From positions 1,659-22,098 of IMG/VR virus record IMGVR_UViG_3300038825_000703: a DNA stretch of 20,440 nt, one strand, 5' to 3'. The notes beneath the pieces are model-generated. The model saw nothing but the letters and a program-made list of their open reading frames with translations. It ran no database searches and had not been told where the DNA came from. Made by a program: the position numbers and the translations under genes. This document shows, piece by piece, positions 10,939-19,496 of the stretch; position 1 is the first letter of the stretch, and each line of letters starts with the position of its first letter. The stretch is from a virus.

Positions 10939-11099
10939 TCTGCTATTTTTCCTTTGTTAATTCCTTTTTTAATAACATATTTTTGTGTACCATTTGCACC
11001 TGTATCTACTTCTTTTCTTAGATACTTAAAGACATTCATTTCTTTTAATTTTTTTTCTGCCTTTTTTTTAAATGATTCCAAAACTTTAACATCCCTCAT
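10935..11099 (-). CDS. hypothetical basic 54-residue protein
   Basis: The frame starts inside the nuclease gene's end (14-nt overlap) and its stop forms ATGA with the next start. The product is basic: MRDVKVLESFKKKAEKKLKE, MNVFKYLRKEVDTGANGTQKY, VIKKGINKGKIAE. The second half suggests a small beta hairpin. No family is recognised. Tight coupling and unbroken sense in this slot argue for a real gene. Confidence 0.6.
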   Translation of the reverse strand: MRDVKVLESFKKKAEKKLKEMNVFKYLRKEVDTGANGTQKYVIKKGINKGKIAE

Positions 11100-11439
11100 A
11101 ATCAACCATCATAAGTTTTATGTTTAATTTTTTTTGCTTGTCAGTTGGAGTTCTATATATCTTCCTTGACCTTTTATTCCAATTTGGTTTACCTTTCTTA
11201 CGATAGGTATTTGTCTTAATATCAAGCAAAGATATTTTACCATTTCTATCGACAACCACAATATCAAAAGGACATTGAGGATCGACAGATTTTGCCACAT
11301 AATAACCTCTTTTTGTAAGTTCAGAAATTATTTCTAATTCTCCGACAATACCTTTAACTGATTTTGTTGTTATAATTTTGAGATTAGGGTGATCGCCAAG
11401 TTGACTAATCCACTCATACTTACTCCGAATACAACCCAT
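11086..11439 (-). CDS. Hjc/PD-(D/E)XK-type nuclease
   Basis: The 117-residue product fits archaeal Holliday-resolvase-like nucleases: KGIVGELEIISELTKRGY (29-46) with Glu34/Glu36, then PFDIVVV (57-63) with Asp59, then ISLLDIKTN (69-77) with Asp73-x-Lys75, and a basic C terminus rich in Lys, Arg and Tyr. All three motifs are intact. AAGG precedes the ATG at 11439, although that gives a 70-nt overlap with the XhlA-like gene. It could resolve branched DNA before packaging, or cut host DNA. Being inside the late lysis/structural block is unusual for a recombination gene. Confidence 0.72.
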   Translation of the reverse strand: MGCIRSKYEWISQLGDHPNLKIITTKSVKGIVGELEIISELTKRGYYVAKSVDPQCPFDIVVVDRNGKISLLDIKTNTYRKKGKPNWNKRSRKIYRTPTDKQKKLNIKLMMVDYEGC

Positions 11440-11582
11440 AGTACCTTATATATATTATTTATTTTATAATCAATATGTTGTAGGTGATTGTCTTTAATGG
11501 TGTCTATTTTGTTATGTATTAGCTTAATTTCACCTTGAAGTTTGATTATATCCTGTGAATTTTTCTGAGATTGTGTAGCCAT
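11370..11582 (-). CDS. XhlA-like coiled-coil membrane protein, 70 residues
   Basis: Residues 8-44 form a coiled coil (SQDIIKLQGEIKLIHNKIDTI), and residues 46-68 (KVLWVVFGVSMSGLVNLAIT and on) a C-terminal membrane span. This is the layout of XhlA-type proteins, which act with holins in some phage lysis systems. The start shares one base with the stop of the 1030-residue virion gene. The end overlaps the nuclease gene by 70 nt, a rather long overlap. Family assignment is by layout, not sequence match. Confidence 0.6.
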   Translation of the reverse strand: MATQSQKNSQDIIKLQGEIKLIHNKIDTIKDNHLQHIDYKINNIYKVLWVVFGVSMSGLVNLAITLISKL

Positions 11583-14500
11583 TATTTAAGCTCCTCTGGA
11601 ATCTGTGATTCTTTTGCATATTCTTTTAATTGTTTTCTTCTTTCTAAAATAATTTTTTTATATTTTTCATCTAGTTTTTTTCTTTCTTCTGGTGTTAAAT
11701 TTTTATCTTTTAATATTCTTGTTCTTCTTGATTTAATGCCAGTTATTTCATTTCTCATCAATCTTATGTTTTCTGCTCTTGTTTTTTGTGGATCAATTGG
11801 ATAGACGTTCAAACCAAATAATCTTCCAATAGTTTGTGTCATTGTAATTTTTGGATCACCAAATTTATTAACATCTTTATCAATTACTTCTTTTAATTTT
11901 CCTGCAAAACCAATGTCAGTCAACCAAGTAGGCATAGTCATTCTCCATAAATAAGCCATAGAATCTGCAACTTGTTTTTCTGCTGGATCAAATCTATTTA
12001 CTATTTCTCTTTGTGTAAATGGGTCTTTGTTAGTTGTAAGTGCAGCAATAAGTTGTGGTAAAGGTGCACCAAATAAACCAACGCTTGAAACAAATCTCTG
12101 AACATTAAGATCAGCAGCATCTTTTACTGAACCAATAAACATTGAATAAGGCAAGAAATAACTAAAATCTAAAAATTGCCATCTACCTTTATCATCTTTA
12201 ATAGGCATGGCTAAAGCATTTCCTCTATCTCTTAAATATTCTGGTAGTGCTTTTTTTAATTTTTCAAAATCATCTAATGTAACACCTTTATAATTTGCAA
12301 TAACTGCATGAAGTCCTAAAGGTAAAGCAACAAAAGGTGCGTATCTTTCTGGATGTCTAATAGCTGTTTCTAAAAGATTGGGTAATACTTTATAATAATA
12401 AGTTAAAAAAGGCATACCAACAGGTGCGTTTCTTAAATATCTAACTGACTGTGGAACTAAAGAATAATCAAATAAAGTTTTTTGTGCATTTAAAGCTGCT
12501 GTTGCTTCATCAACACCTTTAGACATTTCATCTATAATTTTTGCAGTCTTACCAATGATCTCCATTTTTTGATAAGCATTGGTTGCAAAATCACCTATTG
12601 CACCACCAATATATTTTATTTGATCTACAATGTTTCCTGTAGTTTTTGCTTTTGCTTTTAAATATTGTTTATTTATTTCAATCATTTCTTGTTTAGAAAA
12701 AGTAGAATTAACTACACCATATTTTTTTGCTATCTGTGTATAGACTCCATCTTTTCTTAAATCATCCCATGCTTGAAATAATCTTTTAGGTAGGTCTCTC
12801 CATCTTACACCTGAAAGATTTAAAAGAATCATATTAGATATAGCATTTCTCATTTGTGTCGGTGGGTTCAAAGCAACCTTACTCATCTTCCAAAGTTTTG
12901 TAGCTTTAGTTACAACACCATTATCTCCTAAAACTGATTTAGCAAAACCTGAATCAGCATTAGCAAATTCACCTGCAAGACCTATATCATCTGCAATTTC
13001 TTTTCTTACATAAGAACCTCTTAAAGTTCCATAATGTTTTGATTCTGGAATTTTTTTATATAAAGATAAATCTGCTTTATTTATATTTAGATTAGCTTCA
13101 TCAATTAATTTATCCATTTCTTTGACCATTTTATTATCTTTAGCTGGTCTCAATTCATCTCTTATTTCTCTTGCAATTCTATCTCTTTCACCTTTTAACC
13201 AAACAGGACTTACATTTTTTCCTTGAAAATTTACTAATCCTGTTTTCAAAGTCCAATTAGGGTCTTCTGTAATTTTTTTAAAAAAACCATATCGAACAAC
13301 ATCTGACATTGGATCTTCTATTGCTTTAGAACCTAGTAAAGCAACATCTTGTATTTCACCTAAAAAATCTTTTGCATTTTGGTCAAGCTCTTTTCTTTTC
13401 ATGGTGTAACCCATTCTTGTACCTTTATTAAAATATTTTAAATATAGTCTAGGAAGATAAGAACCTTCTCCTTGTTTGATTATTTCTTTTGATAATATTC
13501 CTGAATCCACTAAAGACTTACCTATAGTATCAATTGCTGATCTAAGTTCTTTTGCTTTTTTAATTGTATCTACATTTTTGATTGCAGATTCAGTTCCTTC
13601 TTTTGTTAAAAATCTTTTAACAGCTATGTTTTCTTCTGGTTTTAATTTAGAAAAAGTATCAAATACTTTTCTTGATAACTCTCTTACTTCTTCTAATTTT
13701 CCTGTTGCTTGACCTCTTAATAATAAATATTTTTCTTGATCTGGTAATTCTTTTAATGGTTTGTAATTTGGAAATTTTGCACTTGTCCAATTAATAATTT
13801 TATCTGCAACTTTTTGATAATTTCTTCCTAATAATCCAGGTGCTGCTTCAACACTTGTTAATGTTACATCTTCAATTGGTTTAGATATAGATTGTAAATT
13901 TTCAGATATTGTTTTTTCTTTATTAGCTTTTGGTTGTTCTAGTTCTTTTATAGGTTCTCCAGTTTTTTGTTTTGGTGTTTGTTTTTTATTTGCACCTCTT
14001 GTACTTTTTACTACTTTTACTAAACCAACAAGACCTTCAATAGCACTACCAGTTATTGATCCTTCTAATGCCATTTTAAATCTAGCTTCTGATTCTGTAT
14101 CTTCAGGATCAGCTTGTAGATATTCTGTAACTGGATTTGCTAATTTTGGATTAGATTGAACTAAGTTTGATAGTCGTTGTTCAAATGGAGAAAATGCTAA
14201 TTGTTCTGCTGCTGCACCTCTTGCAACTATTTCAGCACCTTTACCAATAGATGATGTGGGTGTTATTAATTTTAATTTTGAAAATGGAATAACAAATCCT
14301 GTCAAGTCTCTAACAAAGCTACCACCAAAATAAGTTGGTTCTTCTATCTTAGGTAAGTTAATTGAGTTTATTCCTTGAGATTTTAATTTTTCTTTTGCTT
14401 CAACGTATTCATCTCCAAACAAAACTTGGTAACCATCTTCTTCTGTTTTCACAAGACCTGCTTGAACAGATGTAGGTAATTTTGATTCTACCCAAGCAGA

Positions 14501-14674
14501 AAAATCTACAACTCCTTGAGATAAATCTCTTACTGCACCTATTGCTGTACGATAAATATTTTCACCTACGCCAACGTCTTCTTCAAATGGATCTTGTATT
14601 GTTGAAGTTTCTTTTTTTACAAATGGATCAACTATTTGTTTTTTATTTTCAAAAGGATCAACAATTGTTGCCAT
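11582..14674 (-). CDS. large internal virion/ejection protein, 1030 residues
   Basis: At 1030 residues this is the largest product in the window. The N terminus carries three DPF motifs (VDPFEN, VDPFVK, QDPFEE) within 30 residues. Helical segments fill the middle, including NPPTQMRNAISNMILLNLSG, a phrase that recurs in large phage internal proteins. A hydrophobic zone lies in the C-terminal third (MPFLTYYYKVLPNLL, YAPFVALPLGLHAVIANY), which could enter a membrane. The end is Lys/Glu-rich and helical. By size, position after other virion genes and lack of enzyme motifs, it is probably an ejected core protein like T7 gp15/gp16. No transglycosylase motif was seen. Confidence 0.65.
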   Translation of the reverse strand: MATIVDPFENKKQIVDPFVKKETSTIQDPFEEDVGVGENIYRTAIGAVRDLSQGVVDFSAWVESKLPTSVQAGLVKTEEDGYQVLFGDEYVEAKEKLKSQGINSINLPKIEEPTYFGGSFVRDLTGFVIPFSKLKLITPTSSIGKGAEIVARGAAAEQLAFSPFEQRLSNLVQSNPKLANPVTEYLQADPEDTESEARFKMALEGSITGSAIEGLVGLVKVVKSTRGANKKQTPKQKTGEPIKELEQPKANKEKTISENLQSISKPIEDVTLTSVEAAPGLLGRNYQKVADKIINWTSAKFPNYKPLKELPDQEKYLLLRGQATGKLEEVRELSRKVFDTFSKLKPEENIAVKRFLTKEGTESAIKNVDTIKKAKELRSAIDTIGKSLVDSGILSKEIIKQGEGSYLPRLYLKYFNKGTRMGYTMKRKELDQNAKDFLGEIQDVALLGSKAIEDPMSDVVRYGFFKKITEDPNWTLKTGLVNFQGKNVSPVWLKGERDRIAREIRDELRPAKDNKMVKEMDKLIDEANLNINKADLSLYKKIPESKHYGTLRGSYVRKEIADDIGLAGEFANADSGFAKSVLGDNGVVTKATKLWKMSKVALNPPTQMRNAISNMILLNLSGVRWRDLPKRLFQAWDDLRKDGVYTQIAKKYGVVNSTFSKQEMIEINKQYLKAKAKTTGNIVDQIKYIGGAIGDFATNAYQKMEIIGKTAKIIDEMSKGVDEATAALNAQKTLFDYSLVPQSVRYLRNAPVGMPFLTYYYKVLPNLLETAIRHPERYAPFVALPLGLHAVIANYKGVTLDDFEKLKKALPEYLRDRGNALAMPIKDDKGRWQFLDFSYFLPYSMFIGSVKDAADLNVQRFVSSVGLFGAPLPQLIAALTTNKDPFTQREIVNRFDPAEKQVADSMAYLWRMTMPTWLTDIGFAGKLKEVIDKDVNKFGDPKITMTQTIGRLFGLNVYPIDPQKTRAENIRLMRNEITGIKSRRTRILKDKNLTPEERKKLDEKYKKIILERRKQLKEYAKESQIPEELK

Positions 14675-14677
14675 TTG

Positions 14678-15454
14678 TTATCCTCCATATTTTCTATTAA
14701 AATATTCTATTAAATCTTTATCTGATATATTTGGGTTTGATGATTTTAATTGATTCCATTGTTCTAAACTTCCTTTAAAATTTTCAGGTAATTCTGACAT
14801 ATTTTGATCTACTGATGATGTTTGAACGTTGAAAATATCATCATAAACTTGTTCCCATTTAGGTAATATTTTTTGTATTGCATCTGGATCAGCTAAAGCA
14901 TCTTTTGATAAATTAGTTGTTACTTTAGATAAAAATTCTGTTTTACTCATAGGTTCTCTACCAGGTTTTCCATAAACCATTCTTGCAACTCTTTTTTCTA
15001 AATCAGTTCCAGTTTCTTCAATTTTTTTTAATGCTGCAAAATTTTTTTGTGCAGCAGTTGTTTCTGGACTTTCAGGTACAGGAGTTAATCCTCTTTCTTC
15101 TATTTGTGTTCTTGTAGCAAAAACTGTTTCACCTGTTTTAGGATCATAAGCAGTCATCAATCTTTCTTTTTCTGGTGTTAATGCTTTTTTTATTTGAGCA
15201 GCTTGTGTGTAAGCAGGGAATAGTCCTTCAAGTGGGTCTTTGCCTTGAATACCTTGACCATATAATGCAGAACCTAATAAAGCTAATTCAGGAATTTGAC
15301 CACCTAATAATCCACCTGGTTGATCCATTCTTTTTTGTAGCATACCACCACCGAATCTACCACCAGTTCCAATTAATCCTTGAGTTGGAGCACCAGTATA
15401 ATCCATCTGTGCTTGTCCTAATAATCTTTCTCTGAGTGCGTTTAGTAATGACAT
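14678..15454 (-). CDS. virion-associated protein, 258 residues
   Basis: The N-terminal third is rich in Gly, Leu and Gln (GLIGTGGRFGGGMLQKRMDQ, PGGLLGGQIPELALLGSALY), like internal virion proteins of marine podoviruses. The middle has TAYDPKTGETVFATRTQIEE, a short beta unit, followed by helices. The C terminus is acidic/polar and ends with DKDLIEYFNRKYGG. It lies between two other virion genes, sharing one base with the upstream gene. It is inferred to be a structural or ejection protein; no enzyme motif is seen. Confidence 0.6.
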   Translation of the reverse strand: MSLLNALRERLLGQAQMDYTGAPTQGLIGTGGRFGGGMLQKRMDQPGGLLGGQIPELALLGSALYGQGIQGKDPLEGLFPAYTQAAQIKKALTPEKERLMTAYDPKTGETVFATRTQIEERGLTPVPESPETTAAQKNFAALKKIEETGTDLEKRVARMVYGKPGREPMSKTEFLSKVTTNLSKDALADPDAIQKILPKWEQVYDDIFNVQTSSVDQNMSELPENFKGSLEQWNQLKSSNPNISDKDLIEYFNRKYGG

Positions 15455-16830
15455 TATATTAATCCTCTTGTTCTTAGGTATTCTATATTAAATGGATTAG
15501 TTTGTAAATTAGAAGCTAACAAACCACCATAAGGGTCAGTAGAATAACCAAATTGTTGGCTGACTGGTGTTATATTTAACAAATTATTAACTCTTTGTTT
15601 TGCAGCATTATAGTCTGTTTCTAGCTGTGATGAAAGAGGAGATTGTCCACCCATATTCATATTTGCAAAATAGTTACTTACCATAGATTCTTGAGGTACA
15701 GTTTCAGTTAATTCATAAGGAGATGCAATTCTAGTAAAAGCGTCTTGTTCATTTCCACCAGTTTTCATAGTAAATTGTTTTGTTATTGGATTGTAGTCCA
15801 TACCTGTCATTTGTGCATATCTATTAGGTTGAAAAGTTTTCATCCTTTCTTGAGAACTCATACCTTGAGATTGTCCTACTTCAGTAATAGTATCAAAGTC
15901 TGCTAACAATTGATCGTAAGTTAATGGAGCACCTAAAGTTCCTGATGGTGATGCTGCTTCCATTACTTTTCCAAAAAGACCTGGAGCAGGAAGTGTTGGT
16001 GATTGAGGAACATATCCTGAAGCCTCCCATTTAGCTATTGTTTCAGGTGAGTATAATGGATTTCCTTTTTTATCTACTGCGTTTTTCCAGCTATCTCCTA
16101 TCTTACCTGTTCGATTTAAAGTTTTTACATAATCTTTCATCTCTGTTAGAGATGCGTTGTCATCAAAATCTGTAAAACCAGCTTGTTTTAATTTTGCTTT
16201 GACAGAATCTAATTTGCTGTCAGCAATATATTTCATTTGATTATACTCATATTGAGTTGCATAATCTACTGGTCTGCTACCTAAAGGAGCAACTCCACCA
16301 AATTGTTCTGCATATTGTTCTTTTTGTTGTTGTACTACTTCAGGGTCTACAATTGCATCTGAAACAGTATAATTAGATGGATCATTTTTATCACCACCTA
16401 AAAAAGTAACATTACCTCCACCTTTTACAAAACCAGTAGAAGTTTGTTTTGCAGCATACTGCTCTCTAGCATCACCACTATCATTATTACTATTATTTCC
16501 TCCAGTAGTATTACCAGTTCCACCACCACTACTTTTTGAAATAGTACCCATATCACCTTGTAAACTATCTAGTCCACCTGGAGCATTATTTGGTTTACCA
16601 TCTAAAGAACCATATAAATCTATGTCTAGTAATATTTTTTTTTCTCTTGGAGTAATATAAGCCAATTCTGCAACAACATGGTCTGGATCAGATAACCATT
16701 TTTTAGGTACAGTAACTTCTTCTTGTTCACCTAAATAATTATATCCACCACCTTGTATAGCAGGTTTGATTTTTTTCTTTTGAGATGGAGTAAGTCTTTG
16801 ATCTTGATAATTTGTGTCAAGCAAACTCAT
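15454..16830 (-). CDS. virion-associated protein with Gly/Asn linker, 458 residues
   Basis: AAGGAGT lies before the ATG at 16830. The product starts SLLDTNYQDQRLTPSQKKKI, has KKWLSDPDHVVAELAYITPREKKILLDIDL at about 43-72, then a disordered Gly/Ser/Asn linker (about 98-118: SSGGGTGNTTGGNNSNND). The rest is mixed helical sequence with many Gln/Tyr/Asn. The AYITPREKKIL phrase preceding a Gly-rich linker recalls internal proteins in marine phages. It is probably part of the ejection or tail apparatus. It sits directly between the small membrane peptide gene and the 258-residue virion protein. Confidence 0.6.
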   Translation of the reverse strand: MSLLDTNYQDQRLTPSQKKKIKPAIQGGGYNYLGEQEEVTVPKKWLSDPDHVVAELAYITPREKKILLDIDLYGSLDGKPNNAPGGLDSLQGDMGTISKSSGGGTGNTTGGNNSNNDSGDAREQYAAKQTSTGFVKGGGNVTFLGGDKNDPSNYTVSDAIVDPEVVQQQKEQYAEQFGGVAPLGSRPVDYATQYEYNQMKYIADSKLDSVKAKLKQAGFTDFDDNASLTEMKDYVKTLNRTGKIGDSWKNAVDKKGNPLYSPETIAKWEASGYVPQSPTLPAPGLFGKVMEAASPSGTLGAPLTYDQLLADFDTITEVGQSQGMSSQERMKTFQPNRYAQMTGMDYNPITKQFTMKTGGNEQDAFTRIASPYELTETVPQESMVSNYFANMNMGGQSPLSSQLETDYNAAKQRVNNLLNITPVSQQFGYSTDPYGGLLASNLQTNPFNIEYLRTRGLI

Positions 16831-16839
16831 TTTAACTCC

Positions 16840-16950
16840 TTATAAAATTATAGAAATGATAAACAAAATGTATAAAGCAATAATGTGTTTAGTAGGCTTT
16901 GCTCTTACTTTTTGCTCAAGGTCAAAATAAAATTTTTTTATTCTATCCAT
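16840..16950 (-). CDS. 36-residue membrane peptide between virion genes
   Basis: The ATG shares one base with the preceding stop (TAATG), which suggests coupled translation. Residues 1-21 are charged (MDRIKKFYFDLEQKVRAKPT), and 22-36 are continuously hydrophobic (HIIALYILFIISIIL), giving one membrane span at the C terminus. Small membrane peptides next to ejection proteins could be lysis or virion accessories. No family is recognised. It fills what would otherwise be an empty 110-nt gap. Confidence 0.6.
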   Translation of the reverse strand: MDRIKKFYFDLEQKVRAKPTKHIIALYILFIISIIL

Positions 16951-17654
16951 TATAATAAACCTCCTAATAATCCTAGACCACCACCTAGTAATGCACCTGG
17001 AGCTCCTCCAAATTGTCCACCAACCATAGCACCTCCTAGTGCAGTAGAAAATGGATTTGCTTGTACTTGTTGTGATCCTATTGTTGTTGGTAATCCAGTT
17101 GCAATTGGTGATATAAAACCTGCATATTGTTGTAATGCTTGAGCTGGAGCTAATTGTTGTTGTCTTTGTATGTTTTCTAATTGTGCTCCTGTTTGTATTA
17201 AACTTGGTGCTCTTGTTGCAATACCTAATTGTCTTTGTCTTTCTTGACCATATTCTTGAAATGCTAAAGGTAATGCAGCTTGTGCTACTTGTGAAACTAT
17301 TTGCTGTTGAGACATAGGACTACCAGGTGTTCTTCCTGCACCTGTAAATTGTTGATTAACACTTGTTGCAATGTCTTGTGCAGATTTTTGAAGTAAAGGT
17401 TGTAAGAATGGATTTAAATATTGTCCACTTAATGTTGAAGCTAACTGTTGTTGAGCTGCTGTACCTAATGCTTCTTGCTGTGCTAATCCTGTTAATGTTT
17501 GTTGTGTAGGTGCAACATAGCCTGATGCTCCAACACCTTGATTATATAATTGTCCAGCTTCAGATAATATTTGTGCTAATGCTGGTTCTGCTGGTGCATA
17601 AGGTGTTACTGTTGTGGTTGTTGATCCACCACTTGATCCTCCTCCAAAACTCAT
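16950..17654 (-). CDS. internal virion protein, gp14-like, 234 residues
   Basis: The product opens with SFGGGSSGGSTTTTVTPYAP and EPALAQILSEAGQLY, a start seen in internal virion proteins of marine podoviruses. The body is rich in Gln, Ala and Leu helices (QQEALGTAAQQQLASTL), and the C terminus is Gly-rich and hydrophobic (GGAMVGGQFGGAPGALLGGG), able to insert in a membrane. These are traits of small ejected core proteins such as T7 gp14. It shares 4 nt with the GNAT-like gene upstream. Confidence 0.65.
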   Translation of the reverse strand: MSFGGGSSGGSTTTTVTPYAPAEPALAQILSEAGQLYNQGVGASGYVAPTQQTLTGLAQQEALGTAAQQQLASTLSGQYLNPFLQPLLQKSAQDIATSVNQQFTGAGRTPGSPMSQQQIVSQVAQAALPLAFQEYGQERQRQLGIATRAPSLIQTGAQLENIQRQQQLAPAQALQQYAGFISPIATGLPTTIGSQQVQANPFSTALGGAMVGGQFGGAPGALLGGGLGLLGGLL

Positions 17655-18094
17655 TCTGTCTCCTCTTGTTCTATTTTTTTTTCTAAAACAACATGGGTTC
17701 TATTGTACCCAAAATTATTTAAAACTCTTTGCCAACCTGGTCTTGCAATCAATTCCATCATTCGACAATCACTTTTTTTAGCAAAGTCCTCAATATCTTT
17801 TATAAGGTATTGCCACTTGTGTCTTTGTCTGCCAGTCATAATATAAATATGGCAAACTTTACCAAATTTTCTTTTTATTATTTCAGTAACAACGACACCA
17901 AAATATTTATCGACTGTTTTCTTTTGACTTTCATCCCAAAGAATCCAGACTTGAAACTTATCTTCTTTTGCAGTTTCTAATACAAATTCTGAATCGGTAA
18001 GTTGACCTGAATAAGCAAGAGCTTGTCTAATATCTTTATCTACTAAACCCCAAACTTTATCAAGTTCTTGAGTTGGTATTCGTATTAACTTCAT
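17651..18094 (-). CDS. GNAT-fold protein, T7 gp13-like virion gene
   Basis: The 147-residue product has the GNAT order: an N-terminal helix region, strands (FQVWILWDE, YFGVVVTEII), CHIYIMTGRQRHKWQYLIKD at the acetyl-CoA loop site (81-100), and MMELIARPGWQRVLNNFGY (112-130), which is the end motif of phage GNAT-like proteins. A beta strand HVVLEKK closes it. The strict acetyl-CoA loop pattern R/Q-x-x-G-x-G/A is only partly kept (TGRQRHKW), so it may be structural rather than enzymatic. Its position before ejection proteins parallels gp13-type genes of T7-like phages. Confidence 0.7.
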   Translation of the reverse strand: MKLIRIPTQELDKVWGLVDKDIRQALAYSGQLTDSEFVLETAKEDKFQVWILWDESQKKTVDKYFGVVVTEIIKRKFGKVCHIYIMTGRQRHKWQYLIKDIEDFAKKSDCRMMELIARPGWQRVLNNFGYNRTHVVLEKKIEQEETE

Positions 18095-18130
18095 AAATAT
18101 ATTATATTATCGTCTAAAACAACAATATAA
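18095..18130. other. 36-bp AT-rich gap with weak inverted repeat
   Basis: TTATATT at 18102-18108 and AATATAA at 18124-18130 form a 7-bp AT-only inverted repeat with a 15-nt loop. A TATAAT occurs on the - strand (18106-18101), but no good -35 lies at the right distance. It may be a weak promoter or spacer between the appendage genes and the GNAT/ejection group. Confidence 0.2.
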
Positions 18131-18472
18131 TTAAGCACTTTTTTCGTCAAATATTTCTACATAGCTAACAATCCCAGCTATGTTATTTGCAGATGCAGCT
18201 TTTAACTTTAAAGTATCACCTGACTCTAAAACCATAGTGCCTTTCACAAGATTTTCTATTGTTTTAGAACCTAAACTTATATGTCCTACTTCATGCTCTG
18301 CACCAGAATTTGAACTATCTGTAGTAAATGCCTCAACCTCAACAGCACCAGAATGAATATTTGTTATCTGTATAGATTTAATCAAAGTGGTTCTGTCTGT
18401 AGGACAAGTGTAAACTGTTGTTTTGTTTGTCGTTGTAAGATCAAACATTGCATTTTTATAAATATTAGCCAT
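18131..18472 (-). CDS. putative structural (decoration/tail) protein, 113 residues
   Basis: The product is beta-rich: ANIYKNAMFDLTTTNKTTVY, TLIKSIQITNIHSGAVEVEAF, VLESGDTLKLKAASANNIAG, IVSYVEIFDE. Alternating hydrophobic strands with Thr/Ser loops resemble small phage virion proteins with a beta-sandwich fold (ITNIHSG, LESGDTLKL). It overlaps the preceding gene by 8 nt and sits in the fibre cluster, so a head, tail or appendage role is plausible. Confidence 0.65.
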   Translation of the reverse strand: MANIYKNAMFDLTTTNKTTVYTCPTDRTTLIKSIQITNIHSGAVEVEAFTTDSSNSGAEHEVGHISLGSKTIENLVKGTMVLESGDTLKLKAASANNIAGIVSYVEIFDEKSA

Positions 18473-18797
18473 TCTTAGGGTACTTTACCTTGACTGCTTT
18501 TATAGCTTCATAGAAATCAAAATATTTAGATTTAAGTTGTGGGTCTTGATCTATTGAGTGCCATAGCATATCCAACTGATCTCCTATTTCAGGATAAGCA
18601 TTTCTTCTTTGTTGTGCATAATTAGATTGTTCAGGCTCATTAGCCATCTCATTCATTTTAGCTTCTATGTCAGCTTTAGATATTTCTGGTGTTCCATTGT
18701 GCCATTCTATTTCGCAAGTGTTAATATCATCTCCTCTTACAACTACTTCTGCATTTGGATTTATTTTTTGTATTGCTTTTGTTATTGTTTCACTCAT
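18465..18797 (-). CDS. conserved phage protein, YPxxGDQLDMLWH motif
   Basis: The 110-residue product has an N-terminal domain with INPNAEVVVRGDDINTCEIEWH, an acidic helix (ISKADIEAKMNEMANE), and RRNAYPEIGDQLDMLWHSID (64-83) followed by a helix and KVKYPKNG. The AYPxIxDQLDxLWH phrase occurs in many phage tail-cluster proteins (XkdW-like or fibre-assembly-like). It may be a chaperone or a minor tail part. It lies between two appendage proteins. Confidence 0.7.
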   Translation of the reverse strand: MSETITKAIQKINPNAEVVVRGDDINTCEIEWHNGTPEISKADIEAKMNEMANEPEQSNYAQQRRNAYPEIGDQLDMLWHSIDQDPQLKSKYFDFYEAIKAVKVKYPKNG

Positions 18798-18801
18798 AAT
18801 T

Positions 18802-19293
18802 TTATCCTTCTATTTCTAATAATTGAATATAAGAAGTTGTTGAATTAATACCCATTGTCATAGTTGCTCCACTATCAACAGCAAAATGAACTGTATAAGT
18901 TGTTGCAGAAGTTGTTGATGGAGAATCTAAATGAGAATAAGTTTCATTCATTGCTATTGCTCCACCAGAACTTGCATAAATAGTACCAAATGATTTATGA
19001 TTACCTGATCCTGTTGGTGCAAGATTTGTTGAACCTCTTAAAATTGTAGAAGTTCCATTTTTATTTTGTGTATCTACTGCACATTGAACCAATGTAACTA
19101 CAATAAGAACTTTATTGGATGTGCTTGAAGGTGTAATTGATGCAGATAATCCTGTTGATGAAAAAGATGATGATGTAGTCGTTGCACTAGTAGCAGTTCC
19201 TTGAACAACTTGCAAAACCTTACCAGTAGAAATAGCTGCTGGTAATGATGTTACACTAGATAAAGAATTATTATTTAAAGTTATGATTGCCAT
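18802..19293 (-). CDS. Ser/Thr-rich fibre or appendage protein, 163 residues
   Basis: The product is almost all beta: AIITLNNNSLSSVTSLPAAI, GKVLQVVQGTATSATTTSSS, then VLIVVTLVQCAVDTQNK, STILRGSTNL, HKSFGTIYASSG, YTVHFAVDSGATMTMGINS, ending IQLLEIEG. The Ser/Thr/Ala run and the GKVLQVVQ phrase are typical of phage fibre/receptor-binding proteins in marine phages. It is probably a trimeric tip or baseplate appendage. It sits one base after the 66-residue gene. Confidence 0.7.
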   Translation of the reverse strand: MAIITLNNNSLSSVTSLPAAISTGKVLQVVQGTATSATTTSSSFSSTGLSASITPSSTSNKVLIVVTLVQCAVDTQNKNGTSTILRGSTNLAPTGSGNHKSFGTIYASSGGAIAMNETYSHLDSPSTTSATTYTVHFAVDSGATMTMGINSTTSYIQLLEIEG

Positions 19294-19294
19294 A

Positions 19295-19495
19295 TTATAC
19301 TCCTATTAGTGCCTTCACTTCTTCTTCGGTTAAACCTAAGTCTAAAAGTTTTTGTTTGCCAGATGCTACAGCATTTTCTCTAGCTTCATCAGCATTTTTT
19401 AATTCTTGAGCTTTAGCATTAAGTTGTTCTTCAGTTGGATTATCTGAAAACCTAAATTGACCTTTTGCTAATTCTAACCAATGTTCATCATTCAT
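19295..19495 (-). CDS. small acidic helical protein, 66 residues
   Basis: The product is helical and acidic: MNDEHWLELAKGQFRFSDNP, TEEQLNAKAQELKNADEARE and KQKLLDLGLTEEEVKALIGV. The closing LGLTEEEVKAL phrase is common in small phage tail-cluster proteins with XkdW-like ends. It lies one base after the fibre stop. A fibre-assembly or chaperone role is inference from place. Confidence 0.65.
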   Translation of the reverse strand: MNDEHWLELAKGQFRFSDNPTEEQLNAKAQELKNADEARENAVASGKQKLLDLGLTEEEVKALIGV

Positions 19496-19496
19496 A

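Noticed and set aside
11571-11804. Open frame on the + strand, 77 residues
   Set aside because: It is antisense to the 1030-residue virion gene, rich in Phe/Ser/Leu as expected of a complement frame, and has no ribosome site.
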